A stretch of 9,284 nt of DNA. It comes from Caryophanales bacterium UBA7029 (lineage in GTDB: Bacteria; Bacillota_I; Bacilli_A; RFN20; CAG-826). Where the stretch lies: assembly GCA_002494205.1 (NCBI GenBank), contig DLBE01000036.1:1-9284 (forward strand). The letters are read 5' to 3'. Below, piece after piece: positions 1 through 8,108 of this stretch (positions are counted from its first letter, which is position 1; each line of letters starts with the position of its first letter). The position numbers and the translations under genes were made by a program. Under the pieces are notes generated by a model. It was not told where the DNA came from and did not search any database. It saw only the letters and a program-made list of their open reading frames with translations.

Positions 1-2328
1 GTATTTCCTATCTTCTTTTTCGCTATATAGTTCATAGTAGATAACATTATTCATGAAGTTCTCTACCATTAAAGTTTCATTATCACCATTATCTAAAGAT
101 AAAGATGAGACGTTTTGTTTAAATTTAATGAGTTTTTGGTAGTTTTTAAACATATCAAAATGTTCAATTTTTAAAGAATAATCAAGTTCATTAACTTCAT
201 AAGGAGCATTATAAGAGTTTTCGCATCCTTTTTTATTTCTTAAGAACTCTTCACCAGCGAGAATAAATGAAATGCCGTTACTTGTTAAAACAATGGCATT
301 CACAAGCATTGCAGCGTGTTTCACTTCATTTATATTTTTAATGCCATCAAATGTAATTCTATCGTACAACGTACGATTATCATGACAAGATGCATAATTT
401 AATATCTTATTTGGATCTTTAACATCATATGATGTGCCTTTAATACCTTGAATAACTCTTTCTTGATCGCCTTCATTATTAGATAAGCACCAACCAGCAT
501 TATTTAAGTCAGTTGTGGTTCTAATTAATGAATCTCTCATTGAGTCGCTAAAGAAACCATAACCTTCAAATTCATTAGCGTTCCCTTTTTGACATGCTTC
601 TTCATATGGAAGCATAGATGAGTCTGCACACCAAGGTTCACCATAAATAACAATGTTTTTATCGTATTCATGGAGTGCTTTACAAAGTAAATTCATTGTT
701 TCGATGTCATGAATTGCCATCAAATCGAAACGAAATCCACCAAGTTTATATTCTTTAGCCCAGAATAAAACAGAATCGATCATGAATTTTCTAAACATAG
801 GCATATCAGATGCAGTTTCGTTTCCACATCCTGAAGCATTTGAAAGTTTGCCTTCACTTGTATATCTAAAGTAATATCCTGGCATTAATACATCAAAGTT
901 AGAGCCAATTGCAGCATAGACATGGTTATAAACAACATCCATGATGATATTGATTCCAGCATCATGATATTTTTTAACTAAATATTTGAACTCTTTTATA
1001 CGCACTTCTCCATCATATGGATTAGTTGAATATGAACCCTCTAAACAATTGTAATTTAGTGGGTTATATCCCCAGTTAAAACTTGGGTGAACTTCATCAT
1101 TTGTTTGATCAAAAATTGGGAGTAGTTGAACAGCGTTTACGCCTAGCTCTTTTACGTGGTCAAAACCGGTCTTAACTGTGCGGTTATTTTCACTATAAGT
1201 TGTGCCCTCAAGAGCAGCACCTAAAAATGTCTTCGCAAACTTCTTATTTTTTGGATTATCTGACCAAGTTTTTGAGGAGGTTAAATCAGCGATGTGAGTT
1301 TCATAAACTGTAAGCTGTCTTGGTGAATATGGATGGATGTGAATATCTGATAAGTCTTCACTCTTAATTTGAGAAAAATCTACCACCATTCCACGCATTC
1401 CATTTACACCAGCACTTTTTGCGTAAATATCGACAATTTCTCTCTCTTTATATACGTCATTGCTAACAACGTAAGAATAGTAAAATTTGTGGAAATTCCC
1501 GGGTATTTTTACGGAAAATACGCCATTTTTTGATTTTTCCATCTCCTTCTCAAGATAGATTTCATCGCTTCCATTTTTAGAATCAATTTCGGTTGGAGTA
1601 CCGTTTTTATATAGCCTTAAAACGATCTTTCTAGAGACGGGAGACCATACTTTAAAAACGGTTTCTTTCTTATTGCAAATTGCCCCTAATTCTTCATCAC
1701 AAGCATAATCTTTTTGGAATTTTTCAGTCTTATAAAGTTCAGTAAATCTAACTCTTCTATGAACTTTTTTCTCGTTTTTTGTAAGTTTGATTTCAACCTT
1801 ATAATCGTGGTCTAAATTAGCCTCTTTTTTAAGTGGAATTTCCATCTCTTTTACTGGCTTATTTAACCTCATTTTTATGATAGATTTTCCATCTTCAAAA
1901 ATAGTTAATTCTGAGAAGGAATCGTAAGCCTTAATTCCGACTGTTTTGTAGTCTAAAAATTTAGCAAAAATGAAGGTCGAAATTCTTTCAAATTTTTCAC
2001 TAGCATAAAGCTCGTCATCACCTTGTTTTAAATAGACATGATAATCACCATTTTTATCTTCATCAATTTTGTAGAATTTAACGATTTTATCAGTGCCATC
2101 TTTTTTCCAAGATTTGGAGTCTTTAACAATTAAACCAAGGTTATTGTACTTAACAAGTTTTGACCAATTTGATAACGGAAGAGCACATATTGCCCCAAAA
2201 GAATCTTCACCATTAAATTCATATTGTTTTCCAATTCTTTGAGGGAATTCCCATAACCAAAGAGACCAACCTTTATAGTCGGCCTTTTTACGATTATAAT
2301 GAATAACTACTCTTCCCTTATTTTCCAT
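1..2328 (-). CDS. pulA: Type I pullulanase (debranching enzyme), C-terminus cut by window edge
   Basis: Hydrolyses alpha-1,6 branch points in pullulan, glycogen or limit dextrins. The frame is open for 776 codons from ATG at 2328 to the window edge, so the C-terminal beta domain is incomplete. Domains I read: a CBM41-like glucan-binding module (about residues 7-105, opening VVIHYNRKKADYKGW), a beta-rich linker domain (about 110-200), CBM48 (about 210-300, with LGAICNKKETVFKVWSP) and a GH13 barrel (about 340-730). The pullulanase signature appears as FNWGYNP (417-423; usual form YNWGYDP). GH13 motifs are DVVYNH (464-469), GFRFD with nucleophile D535, YGEPW with acid/base E564, and CHDN with D650. 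No signal peptide is visible, so it should be cytoplasmic. Last visible gene of the glgB-glgP-malQ-pulA unit. The start lies 2 bases after the malQ stop, with no Shine-Dalgarno, suggesting translational coupling. The family call is secure; exact substrate preference is not. Confidence 0.96.
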   Translation of the reverse strand, partial: MENKGRVVIHYNRKKADYKGWSLWLWEFPQRIGKQYEFNGEDSFGAICALPLSNWSKLVKYNNLGLIVKDSKSWKKDGTDKIVKFYKIDEDKNGDYHVYLKQGDDELYASEKFERISTFIFAKFLDYKTVGIKAYDSFSELTIFEDGKSIIKMRLNKPVKEMEIPLKKEANLDHDYKVEIKLTKNEKKVHRRVRFTELYKTEKFQKDYACDEELGAICNKKETVFKVWSPVSRKIVLRLYKNGTPTEIDSKNGSDEIYLEKEMEKSKNGVFSVKIPGNFHKFYYSYVVSNDVYKEREIVDIYAKSAGVNGMRGMVVDFSQIKSEDLSDIHIHPYSPRQLTVYETHIADLTSSKTWSDNPKNKKFAKTFLGAALEGTTYSENNRTVKTGFDHVKELGVNAVQLLPIFDQTNDEVHPSFNWGYNPLNYNCLEGSYSTNPYDGEVRIKEFKYLVKKYHDAGINIIMDVVYNHVYAAIGSNFDVLMPGYYFRYTSEGKLSNASGCGNETASDMPMFRKFMIDSVLFWAKEYKLGGFRFDLMAIHDIETMNLLCKALHEYDKNIVIYGEPWCADSSMLPYEEACQKGNANEFEGYGFFSDSMRDSLIRTTTDLNNAGWCLSNNEGDQERVIQGIKGTSYDVKDPNKILNYASCHDNRTLYDRITFDGIKNINEVKHAAMLVNAIVLTSNGISFILAGEEFLRNKKGCENSYNAPYEVNELDYSLKIEHFDMFKNYQKLIKFKQNVSSLSLDNGDNETLMVENFMNNVIYYELYSEKEDRKY

Positions 2329-2330
2329 AA

Positions 2331-3746
2331 CTAGAAGAATCTAGGTAATGTCTTTTTAAGTTTATCAAAATTAATTAATTTGAATGTCCAGTTAACTTCG
2401 TTAACTTTTCCTGGTTCATTCATACGGTGAGATTTATTAAAACAAAGCAAATCACTTGCTGAAATAACTACTAACTTTTCTTTTCTACGCAATGCATATG
2501 AAACAAGTTTTTCAACTAGGTTATTTCCGGGCATTTTTAACTCATCCATGCGTTTAATGAGTTTTTCTTTTCTTTCTTTAGTGAGTTTAGTGGTCCACTC
2601 AAGTAAAGTTTCGTTATCATGAGTAGAAGTATAATAAACCATATTTTCAACTTCTAAATGACGATTATCTAATTCATCATCAAAGATGGTGAATTCAAGT
2701 TCTCTCATTCCTGGAAGTTTAAAATAATCACGTAGCGTTAATACTTCTGGACGTAAATCTCCTAAATCTTCAACGATTAAATCGATATTTGGATACTTTT
2801 CATATAACTTTCTAAAGAAACCATATCCATCAGGGTATTTCCATTCCCCGTCCACCGCTGTCTCACAGCTAGGATTAATCTGCCAATACGAATCAAATGC
2901 TCTAAAGTGATCAAGACGAACGATATCATACATTTCACTAGCATATGCTAAACGGTCCATCATGGCCTTAAATTCATGTTGGTATAGATATTCCCAATTC
3001 CAGATAGGATTTCCCCATCTTTGTCCATCTTTTGAGAAATAATCAGGTGGAACACCTGCAATCTTAGTAGGCTGGAATTTTTCATCTAATAAGAATGATT
3101 CTCTATGGAAATAGACATCACTACTATCGTAGCCAACATAAAATGGAACATCTCCGACAATCTTAATATCGTTTTTATTAGCGAACTTTCTAATTTTGTT
3201 CCACTGTTCCGCTAAAATCATTTGAGCGAACGCGTGTTTAGAGACTAAATAGACAAATCCGTCCATATTGTCTTCTTTTTTAACTTTCCATTCACTCCAA
3301 GAGACTCCACCATTAAGTTCTTTTAGTGAAATAAACTCGGCGTATTCCCTAATATATGGATTATCGTCTATGTAGTTACGAAGTATTTCAATATTTTTAT
3401 GAACTTTCTTAAAACTCTCAAAAGCTTCATAAATCGCTTTTTCTTTTATTTTTCTAGCAAGTTCATAATTTGTTCTAGCTTTTGAAGGAACTTTATTCAC
3501 ATGTCCAATTAAACCACGTGCTTTTAAGTCTTCTAAAGAGATATAAATTTCATCAAAAACATATGATGAAAAAGGTTGATATGGACTATGTCCATAACCA
3601 ATAGGATTGAGTGGTAAAATCTGCCAAACGTCAATTCTATTTTTCTTTAATATCTTAATGAATTCAAATGATTCATCAGAGAAGTCTCCAACTCCATACT
3701 TTCCAGGTAAAGAAGAGACTGCTAATAAAATGCCACGTTTTCCCAT
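2331..3746 (-). CDS. malQ: 4-alpha-glucanotransferase (amylomaltase, GH77)
   Basis: Transfers alpha-1,4-glucan segments between malto-oligosaccharides and releases glucose; cytoplasmic. At 471 aa it is a little shorter than the roughly 500 aa usual for bacterial MalQ. The N-terminus has the family pattern RGILLAVSSLPGKYGVGDF and WQILPLNPIGYGHSPYQ (about 41-57). The lid/loop region IAGVPPDYFSKDGQRWGNP (229-247) follows. Catalytic motifs are RLDHFRA with nucleophile D279, VEDLG with acid/base E326, and THDNET with D377. The end carries the family RMN-PG and NW patterns (441-453, RMNEPGKVNEVNW). The start codon lies 2 bases after the glgP stop (TAA-TT-ATG) with no recognisable ribosome binding site, which points to reinitiation or coupling. 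In this operon it probably rebuilds longer chains from short maltodextrins, supplying substrate to GlgP and GlgB. All catalytic residues are present. Confidence 0.97.
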   Translation of the reverse strand: MGKRGILLAVSSLPGKYGVGDFSDESFEFIKILKKNRIDVWQILPLNPIGYGHSPYQPFSSYVFDEIYISLEDLKARGLIGHVNKVPSKARTNYELARKIKEKAIYEAFESFKKVHKNIEILRNYIDDNPYIREYAEFISLKELNGGVSWSEWKVKKEDNMDGFVYLVSKHAFAQMILAEQWNKIRKFANKNDIKIVGDVPFYVGYDSSDVYFHRESFLLDEKFQPTKIAGVPPDYFSKDGQRWGNPIWNWEYLYQHEFKAMMDRLAYASEMYDIVRLDHFRAFDSYWQINPSCETAVDGEWKYPDGYGFFRKLYEKYPNIDLIVEDLGDLRPEVLTLRDYFKLPGMRELEFTIFDDELDNRHLEVENMVYYTSTHDNETLLEWTTKLTKERKEKLIKRMDELKMPGNNLVEKLVSYALRRKEKLVVISASDLLCFNKSHRMNEPGKVNEVNWTFKLINFDKLKKTLPRFF

Positions 3747-3748
3747 AA

Positions 3749-6157
3749 TTATTTTTTAATTGGATCAAGATGCCAAATATCTCTAACGTAATCTCTAATA
3801 GTTCTATCAGAGGTGAAATATCCAGATTGTCCAACGTTAACAATCATCATGTGAGCCCATTTCTCTTTATCTAAATAAAGCTCATCAATTTTCTCCATTG
3901 CTTTAATGTATGCTGGGAGATCTTTAAGGATGAAATATGTATCGTTATTTCTCATGATTTCATCAAAAATCATTTGGAATTCATCAGGTTTTCTTGTCCA
4001 TGGACCATCAAATAATGAATCCATAACTTTCTTAACTCTTTCGTCTGAGTTATATACATCCCATGGAGAATATCCTCCATAAGCATAGAAGTTAAGAACT
4101 TCATCTGAGTTAAGTCCAAAGATAACACAGTTATCTTCACCAACTAAATCATGAATCTCAACATTAGCTCCATCCATTGTACCTAGTGTAATAGCACCAT
4201 TCATCATGAGTTTCATATTTGAAGTACCACTAGCTTCTTTAGATGCTGTTGAGATTTGTTCACTGACATCTGCGGCAGGAATAATCTTTTCTGCTAAAGT
4301 AACGCCATAGTTTTCAACAAACACAACTTTCATCCATTTAGAGACTTCTGGGTCATTATTAACAACATCAGCGACAGCTAAGATAAGTTGAATAATCTTT
4401 TTAGCATATACATAGCTTGGTGCGCTCTTTGCGCCAAAGATAAATGTTTTAGGAACCATCTTAAATGATGGGTCTTCTTTAATTCTTTGGTAAAGATACA
4501 TTATATGAAAACACTTCATAATTTGACGTTTATAGGCGTGCAAACGCTTAATTTGAACGTCAAAAATAGAATGTTCATCAATTTCAATTCCCATAGTCTC
4601 TTTAATGAAGACAGCAAGAGCATGTTTATTTTCCTGTTTGATGTCCATCATTGCTTGTTGGACTTTCTTATCATCCTTGTAAGCAGTGAATTTAGACATT
4701 TGATGTTCCATATCTAAAATCCATCCGTCACCAATCTTAGAAGTAACAAGTTCAGCAAGTTTTGGATTAGAATACATTAACCATCTACGGTGTGTTACAC
4801 CGTTGGTTTTGTTATTGAACTTCTCTGGGTAGAGTTGATAGAAATATTTAAACGTTTCACGTTTAAGAATGTCTGTGTGTAGTTTAGCAACGCCGTTAAC
4901 TGAGAATGAAGCATAAACACCAAGGTTAGCCATATAGACACGTCCATCTCTAATAATTTGGACATCATCTCTGAGTTCATATGGAGCATTCATTTCATTA
5001 AGTTCCATATTAAACCTACGGTTAATTTCTTCGATGATATACATACATCTTGGGCAGACTTTTCTTAAATATTCAACTGGCCACTTTTCTAGTGCTTCTT
5101 GCATGATTGTGTGGTTAGTGAATGCGAATGTCTTTTTAACAACTTTCCAAGATTCATCCCAACCCATTCCATAAACGTCCATCATAAGTCTCAAGAGTTC
5201 AGGAATTGCAAGAATTGGGTGAGTATCGTTAAGTTGGATTACATAGTAATCTGATAGATTTGTAAGGGTCTTATATCTACGATAATGACCTCTTAAAATT
5301 GATTGAAGTCCTGCCGAAACAAGGAAATATTGTTGACGGCATCTAAGAAGCCTACCATTTTCAGTAGAATCATCTGGGTATAGACCATGTGATAATTCTT
5401 TCAAAGTTGTAAGGTAGTCACTAAAAGAAGTATTCTTTGGTAAATTTCTTTCACTTGGTTCAGCGCTCCAAAGACGTAAAGTATCAACTACTTCGTTTCT
5501 ATAACCGATAACTGAAACATCATATGGAACTGCTTTAACATGAATTGAGTTAACAGTTTTTAAGCCATATGAGCCATCTGGTTTAGAATAGCTAACTTGA
5601 TCACCACCGAATTCAACTTCGACCGCATGTTTAGATTTTCTTACTTCAAAGGCAAAACCATTTGTTAACCATTGATCTGGAACTTCAAATTGTCTTCCTT
5701 TTTCAAGTAATTGCTTGAAAAATCCGTATTCATATCTAATGGTGTGTCCTGTAATTGCGTAACCTAAAGATGCTGTTGAATCTAAGAAACAAGCGGCAAG
5801 TCTACCTAAACCACCATTTCCAAGTCCTGCATCAGCTTCTTGTTCTTCAAGTTCATGAATATTAATTCCAAGTTCTTCTAAGCCCTTCTTAGCAACTTCA
5901 TAAACACCAAGGTTTTGCATGTTATTCACTAAGAGGCGTCCAATTAAAAACTCCATTGAGAAATAGACAACTTGTTTTTTACCATGTTCTTGAACATCGT
6001 TTCTTGTTTCTCTCCAGTATTTAGAAGCTTCATCACGAACCATTTTAGACAATATTTCATATTGTTCAAAAATGTGAGCTTCATCTACTGTCTCTGCGTA
6101 TGTTTCTAATAGTCTTTGCTGAAATTCACTTTTAAATTCTTTAACTGAATTAAACAT
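3749..6157 (-). CDS. glgP: Glycogen/maltodextrin phosphorylase (GT35)
   Basis: Pyridoxal-phosphate enzyme that phosphorolyses the non-reducing ends of alpha-1,4-glucans to glucose-1-phosphate in the cytoplasm. The 802 aa length fits full bacterial members. Visible motifs in order: VVYFSMEFLIGR (63-74), the glycine-rich ADAGLGNGGLGRLAACFLDS (108-127), QLNDTHP (308-314), FTNHT (346-350), NKTNGVTHRRW (449-459), QIKRLHAYKRQ (535-545), FGAKSAPSY (574-582), VENYGV (614-619) and the PLP site EASGTSNMK, with K649 as the expected Schiff-base lysine, then MDGANVEI. The N-terminus is short and has no equivalent of the animal regulatory phosphoserine segment. It sits 36 bases after glgB with a moderate ribosome binding site and 2 bases before malQ. 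Sequence alone does not settle whether glycogen or maltodextrin is preferred; a malP-type role is equally possible in this context. Confidence 0.97.
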   Translation of the reverse strand: MFNSVKEFKSEFQQRLLETYAETVDEAHIFEQYEILSKMVRDEASKYWRETRNDVQEHGKKQVVYFSMEFLIGRLLVNNMQNLGVYEVAKKGLEELGINIHELEEQEADAGLGNGGLGRLAACFLDSTASLGYAITGHTIRYEYGFFKQLLEKGRQFEVPDQWLTNGFAFEVRKSKHAVEVEFGGDQVSYSKPDGSYGLKTVNSIHVKAVPYDVSVIGYRNEVVDTLRLWSAEPSERNLPKNTSFSDYLTTLKELSHGLYPDDSTENGRLLRCRQQYFLVSAGLQSILRGHYRRYKTLTNLSDYYVIQLNDTHPILAIPELLRLMMDVYGMGWDESWKVVKKTFAFTNHTIMQEALEKWPVEYLRKVCPRCMYIIEEINRRFNMELNEMNAPYELRDDVQIIRDGRVYMANLGVYASFSVNGVAKLHTDILKRETFKYFYQLYPEKFNNKTNGVTHRRWLMYSNPKLAELVTSKIGDGWILDMEHQMSKFTAYKDDKKVQQAMMDIKQENKHALAVFIKETMGIEIDEHSIFDVQIKRLHAYKRQIMKCFHIMYLYQRIKEDPSFKMVPKTFIFGAKSAPSYVYAKKIIQLILAVADVVNNDPEVSKWMKVVFVENYGVTLAEKIIPAADVSEQISTASKEASGTSNMKLMMNGAITLGTMDGANVEIHDLVGEDNCVIFGLNSDEVLNFYAYGGYSPWDVYNSDERVKKVMDSLFDGPWTRKPDEFQMIFDEIMRNNDTYFILKDLPAYIKAMEKIDELYLDKEKWAHMMIVNVGQSGYFTSDRTIRDYVRDIWHLDPIKK

Positions 6158-6170
6158 AAAAGACCTGCCT
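6158..6170 (-). promoter_or_regulatory. Ribosome binding site of glgP
   Basis: On the minus strand AGGCAGG (6170-6164) lies 6 bases before the glgP ATG. It resembles AGGAGG with an extra base. It is better than anything seen before glgB, malQ or pulA, and it supports the chosen glgP start. Confidence 0.55.
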
Positions 6171-6174
6171 TTCT

Positions 6175-6194
6175 ATTAATTATATATAATTAAT
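6175..6194 (-). repeat. Perfect 20-base AT-only palindrome between glgB and glgP
   Basis: The interval reads ATTAATTATA followed by its exact reverse complement TATAATTAAT, with no mismatch. It fills more than half of the glgB-glgP spacer, and its edge touches the glgB stop codon (6194-6196). In RNA it could form an A-U hairpin, too weak to be a convincing terminator and without a GC stem. It could be a protein site, an RNA-processing or end-protection element, or chance in AT-rich DNA. Confidence 0.5.
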
Positions 6195-8023
6195 TACTTT
6201 CTAAGTTTAAAGATACATGCTCCAAAGGAAGCAAGTTTAATGGTAATTTTATGAGGTCTACCATAAGGACCATTTGGAGAAGTTTCACATGCTGCTCCAT
6301 TATATTGGTTTGCGCCACTATAGATATCTTTATCAGAGTTAAAGATTTCTTCATACCATCCTGGTTCAGTGACTGGAATTTCAATGAAAGCATAGAAGTT
6401 TGATGTCATATTAAAGACAAACAAAAGTCTTTCATCTTCATTAAATCTTTCAAAAGCGAATACGCTTTGATCAGCGTTATCCACCATTAACCAATTAAAA
6501 TTATTTGGGTTGTATTCATTTAAATACATTGCAGTGTGATGTTTATAAATTTCATTTAAATCTCTAAACATTCTGCTTAATGAGTCGTGCATTGGATATT
6601 GTTTTAAGTTCCATGCAAGGCTTCTAACTTCGTTCCATTCATCAAATGTACCAAGTTCATTACCCATGAAGTTTAGTTTCTTTCCAGGGTGAGCATATTG
6701 ATATGTAAGTAAATTTCTAAATTGCATAAACTTTTGAGTGTAATCACCCCAAAGCTTATTCATTAAAGTTCCTTTACCATGCACGACTTCGTCGTGAGAG
6801 AATGGAAGCATAAAGTTTTCATTCCAATAATAGGCCATTGAGAATGTTAACTTATTATGTTCATATTTTTTATAAATTGGGTCTTTTGAATAATATTTCA
6901 AAGTATCATTCATCCAACCTAAATCCCACTTATAGTCAAAACCTATTCCGTCTTCTGTAGTTGGTTTAGTAACGCGAGGAAAATCGCTAGAATCTTCTGC
7001 AATCATCATAACTGAGCAATGTCTGTCATGGATTTTGCAATTAAGGCGTTTTAAAAATTCAATCGCCCCTTCATTTCTTCCCCTATCTTTGTTGCCTTCA
7101 TAGAAAAGCATGTTAGATACTGCATCAACTCTAATACCATCAATATGGTATTCGCTAACGAAATAGTTAATCGCAGACATTAAGAAAGATCTAACTGGGT
7201 CTTTTCCTAAATCAAAATAACTACTTCCCCAAGGAGAAACATTATATTCACTTGATTCAAATAAATATGCTCCATCAAAATTCTTTAATGCCCAAGAATC
7301 ATTTGCGAAGTGAACTGGAGCGAAATCTAAAATAACACCGATTCCAGCATTATGTAGTTTATTAACTAAACTCATTAATTGATGTGGATTTCCATATCTA
7401 GAATCAACTGAATAAAAACCTGTTGCTTGATAACCCCAAGAACCATCAAATGGGTGTTGAATAAGTGGCATAAATTCGACATGAGTAAATCCCATACCTT
7501 TAAGGTAAGGAACTAATTTGTCGGCGATTTCTTCATAAGAATAATAGCGATCATTATCGCCATGACCAATCCAAGAACCAATGTGCATTTCATAAATTGA
7601 CATAGCTTTATCAAAATTACGAGTTCTTGTGCTCATCCATGCTTCATCTGACCATTTAAAACCTTGATAATCAAATAATCTAGAACATGTATTAGGTCTT
7701 AATTCGCTAAAGAAAGCGCAGGGATCTGCTTTATCGACATATTGTCCTTGAGCATTCTTAAAATGATATTTGTAAGATTCATAGTTATTTAGGTGCGGAA
7801 TAAATAATTCCCAAACACCTGAATCATCGACTTTACCTAGTTTGTCTCTTGTAACATCCCAATTGTTCCATTCACCAATGACTGAAACATCACTTGCTCC
7901 TGGAGCGTAAAGTCTAAACATTACACCTTTAATTCTGCCTCGTTTTTCAAAATGAGCGCCAAAATATTTATACGAGTCAATAGTTTGACCGTATAAGAAA
8001 TCTAAAAGTAATCCGTATGCCAT
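6194..8023 (-). CDS. glgB: 1,4-alpha-glucan branching enzyme (GH13)
   Basis: Cuts alpha-1,4 chains and re-attaches them as alpha-1,6 branches, making glycogen-like polymers in the cytoplasm. The protein has 609 aa. An N-terminal CBM48 region (about 20-110) contains YAPGASDVSVIGEWNNWD (39-56). The GH13 barrel follows, with YEMHIGSW (144-151), WGYQATGFYSVDSRYG (196-211), DFAPVHF (233-239), GIRVDAVSNMLFYEG with nucleophile D300, IAEDSS with acid/base E343, and SHDEVVHGKG with D411. FMGNELGTFDEWNEVRSLAW (452-471) corresponds to the family's G-E-FGQ-EWN segment. It lacks the long N1 extension of enterobacterial GlgB. The start at 8023 places FGAHF and CBM48 at the usual distance, although the upstream region (GGTAGCATT) gives only a weak ribosome binding site. 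It is first in its unit, behind a terminator and a cre-like site. Its presence implies polymer storage, not simple maltodextrin breakdown. Confidence 0.97.
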   Translation of the reverse strand: MAYGLLLDFLYGQTIDSYKYFGAHFEKRGRIKGVMFRLYAPGASDVSVIGEWNNWDVTRDKLGKVDDSGVWELFIPHLNNYESYKYHFKNAQGQYVDKADPCAFFSELRPNTCSRLFDYQGFKWSDEAWMSTRTRNFDKAMSIYEMHIGSWIGHGDNDRYYSYEEIADKLVPYLKGMGFTHVEFMPLIQHPFDGSWGYQATGFYSVDSRYGNPHQLMSLVNKLHNAGIGVILDFAPVHFANDSWALKNFDGAYLFESSEYNVSPWGSSYFDLGKDPVRSFLMSAINYFVSEYHIDGIRVDAVSNMLFYEGNKDRGRNEGAIEFLKRLNCKIHDRHCSVMMIAEDSSDFPRVTKPTTEDGIGFDYKWDLGWMNDTLKYYSKDPIYKKYEHNKLTFSMAYYWNENFMLPFSHDEVVHGKGTLMNKLWGDYTQKFMQFRNLLTYQYAHPGKKLNFMGNELGTFDEWNEVRSLAWNLKQYPMHDSLSRMFRDLNEIYKHHTAMYLNEYNPNNFNWLMVDNADQSVFAFERFNEDERLLFVFNMTSNFYAFIEIPVTEPGWYEEIFNSDKDIYSGANQYNGAACETSPNGPYGRPHKITIKLASFGACIFKLRK

Positions 8024-8052
8024 AATGCTACCATTTTAACATATACATATAT

Positions 8053-8090
8053 AAAAAGAGGAGTAATTTATAAAATTAAACTCCCCTTTT
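8053..8090 (-). terminator. Intrinsic terminator between the malK unit and glgB
   Basis: In minus-strand RNA the left arm AAAAGGGGAGU (8090-8080) pairs with ACUCCUCUUUU (8064-8054): 11 pairs including one G-U. An inner UAAUUU/AAAUUA stem can form on top, after a two-base bulge. A run of five Ts (8057-8053), partly within the 3' arm, and then ATATATG follow. This should end the transcript carrying malK and the two membrane-protein genes. The A-rich left side would also allow termination in the opposite direction. It lies 30 bases before glgB, so glgB needs its own promoter in a very small space or depends on read-through. Confidence 0.85.
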
Positions 8091-8093
8091 ACA

Positions 8094-8108
8094 CTGAAAA
8101 CGCTTACT
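8094..8108. promoter_or_regulatory. cre-like operator (CcpA or other LacI-family regulator)
   Basis: The + strand reads CTGAAAACGCTTACT. Against the general catabolite responsive element WTGNAANCGNWNNCW, 14 of 15 positions agree, only the first base differing. The core TGAAAACGCTT is the classic form. It lies after the stop of the 160-aa gene and about 70 bases upstream of glgB, in a carbohydrate locus where CcpA or MalR-type control is common in low-GC Firmicutes. Whether it represses or activates cannot be told, because the glgB promoter is not clear. Confidence 0.65.

Noticed and set aside
2331..2344. Small inverted repeat CTAGA-AGAA-TCTAG at the end of malQ
   Set aside because: Five pairs only, inside coding sequence, no T-run after it; not a terminator.
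4538..4552. cre-like sequence GTGCAAACGCTTAAT inside glgP
   Set aside because: It encodes the conserved KRLHA segment of the phosphorylase, so the bases are explained by protein constraint, and it misses two consensus positions. Intragenic cre sites do exist, but nothing else supports this one.
4487..4717. Plus-strand ORF of 76 codons
   Set aside because: Lies wholly antisense inside glgP, whose frame is intact and conserved there; the predicted peptide shows no family resemblance and no ribosome binding context.
4795..4989. Minus-strand ORF of 64 codons
   Set aside because: Alternative frame inside glgP, over a conserved coding stretch.
6190..6393. Minus-strand ORF of 67 codons
   Set aside because: Alternative frame of the glgB C-terminal coding region.
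8002..8034. Ten-codon upstream ORF overlapping the glgB start, from ATG at 8034
   Set aside because: Out of frame with glgB, no ribosome binding site, and very short; probably chance.
8033..8038. TAAAAT with an upstream TG, as an extended -10 for glgB
   Set aside because: It would start transcription only a few bases before the ATG, and no -35 lies at the proper distance.
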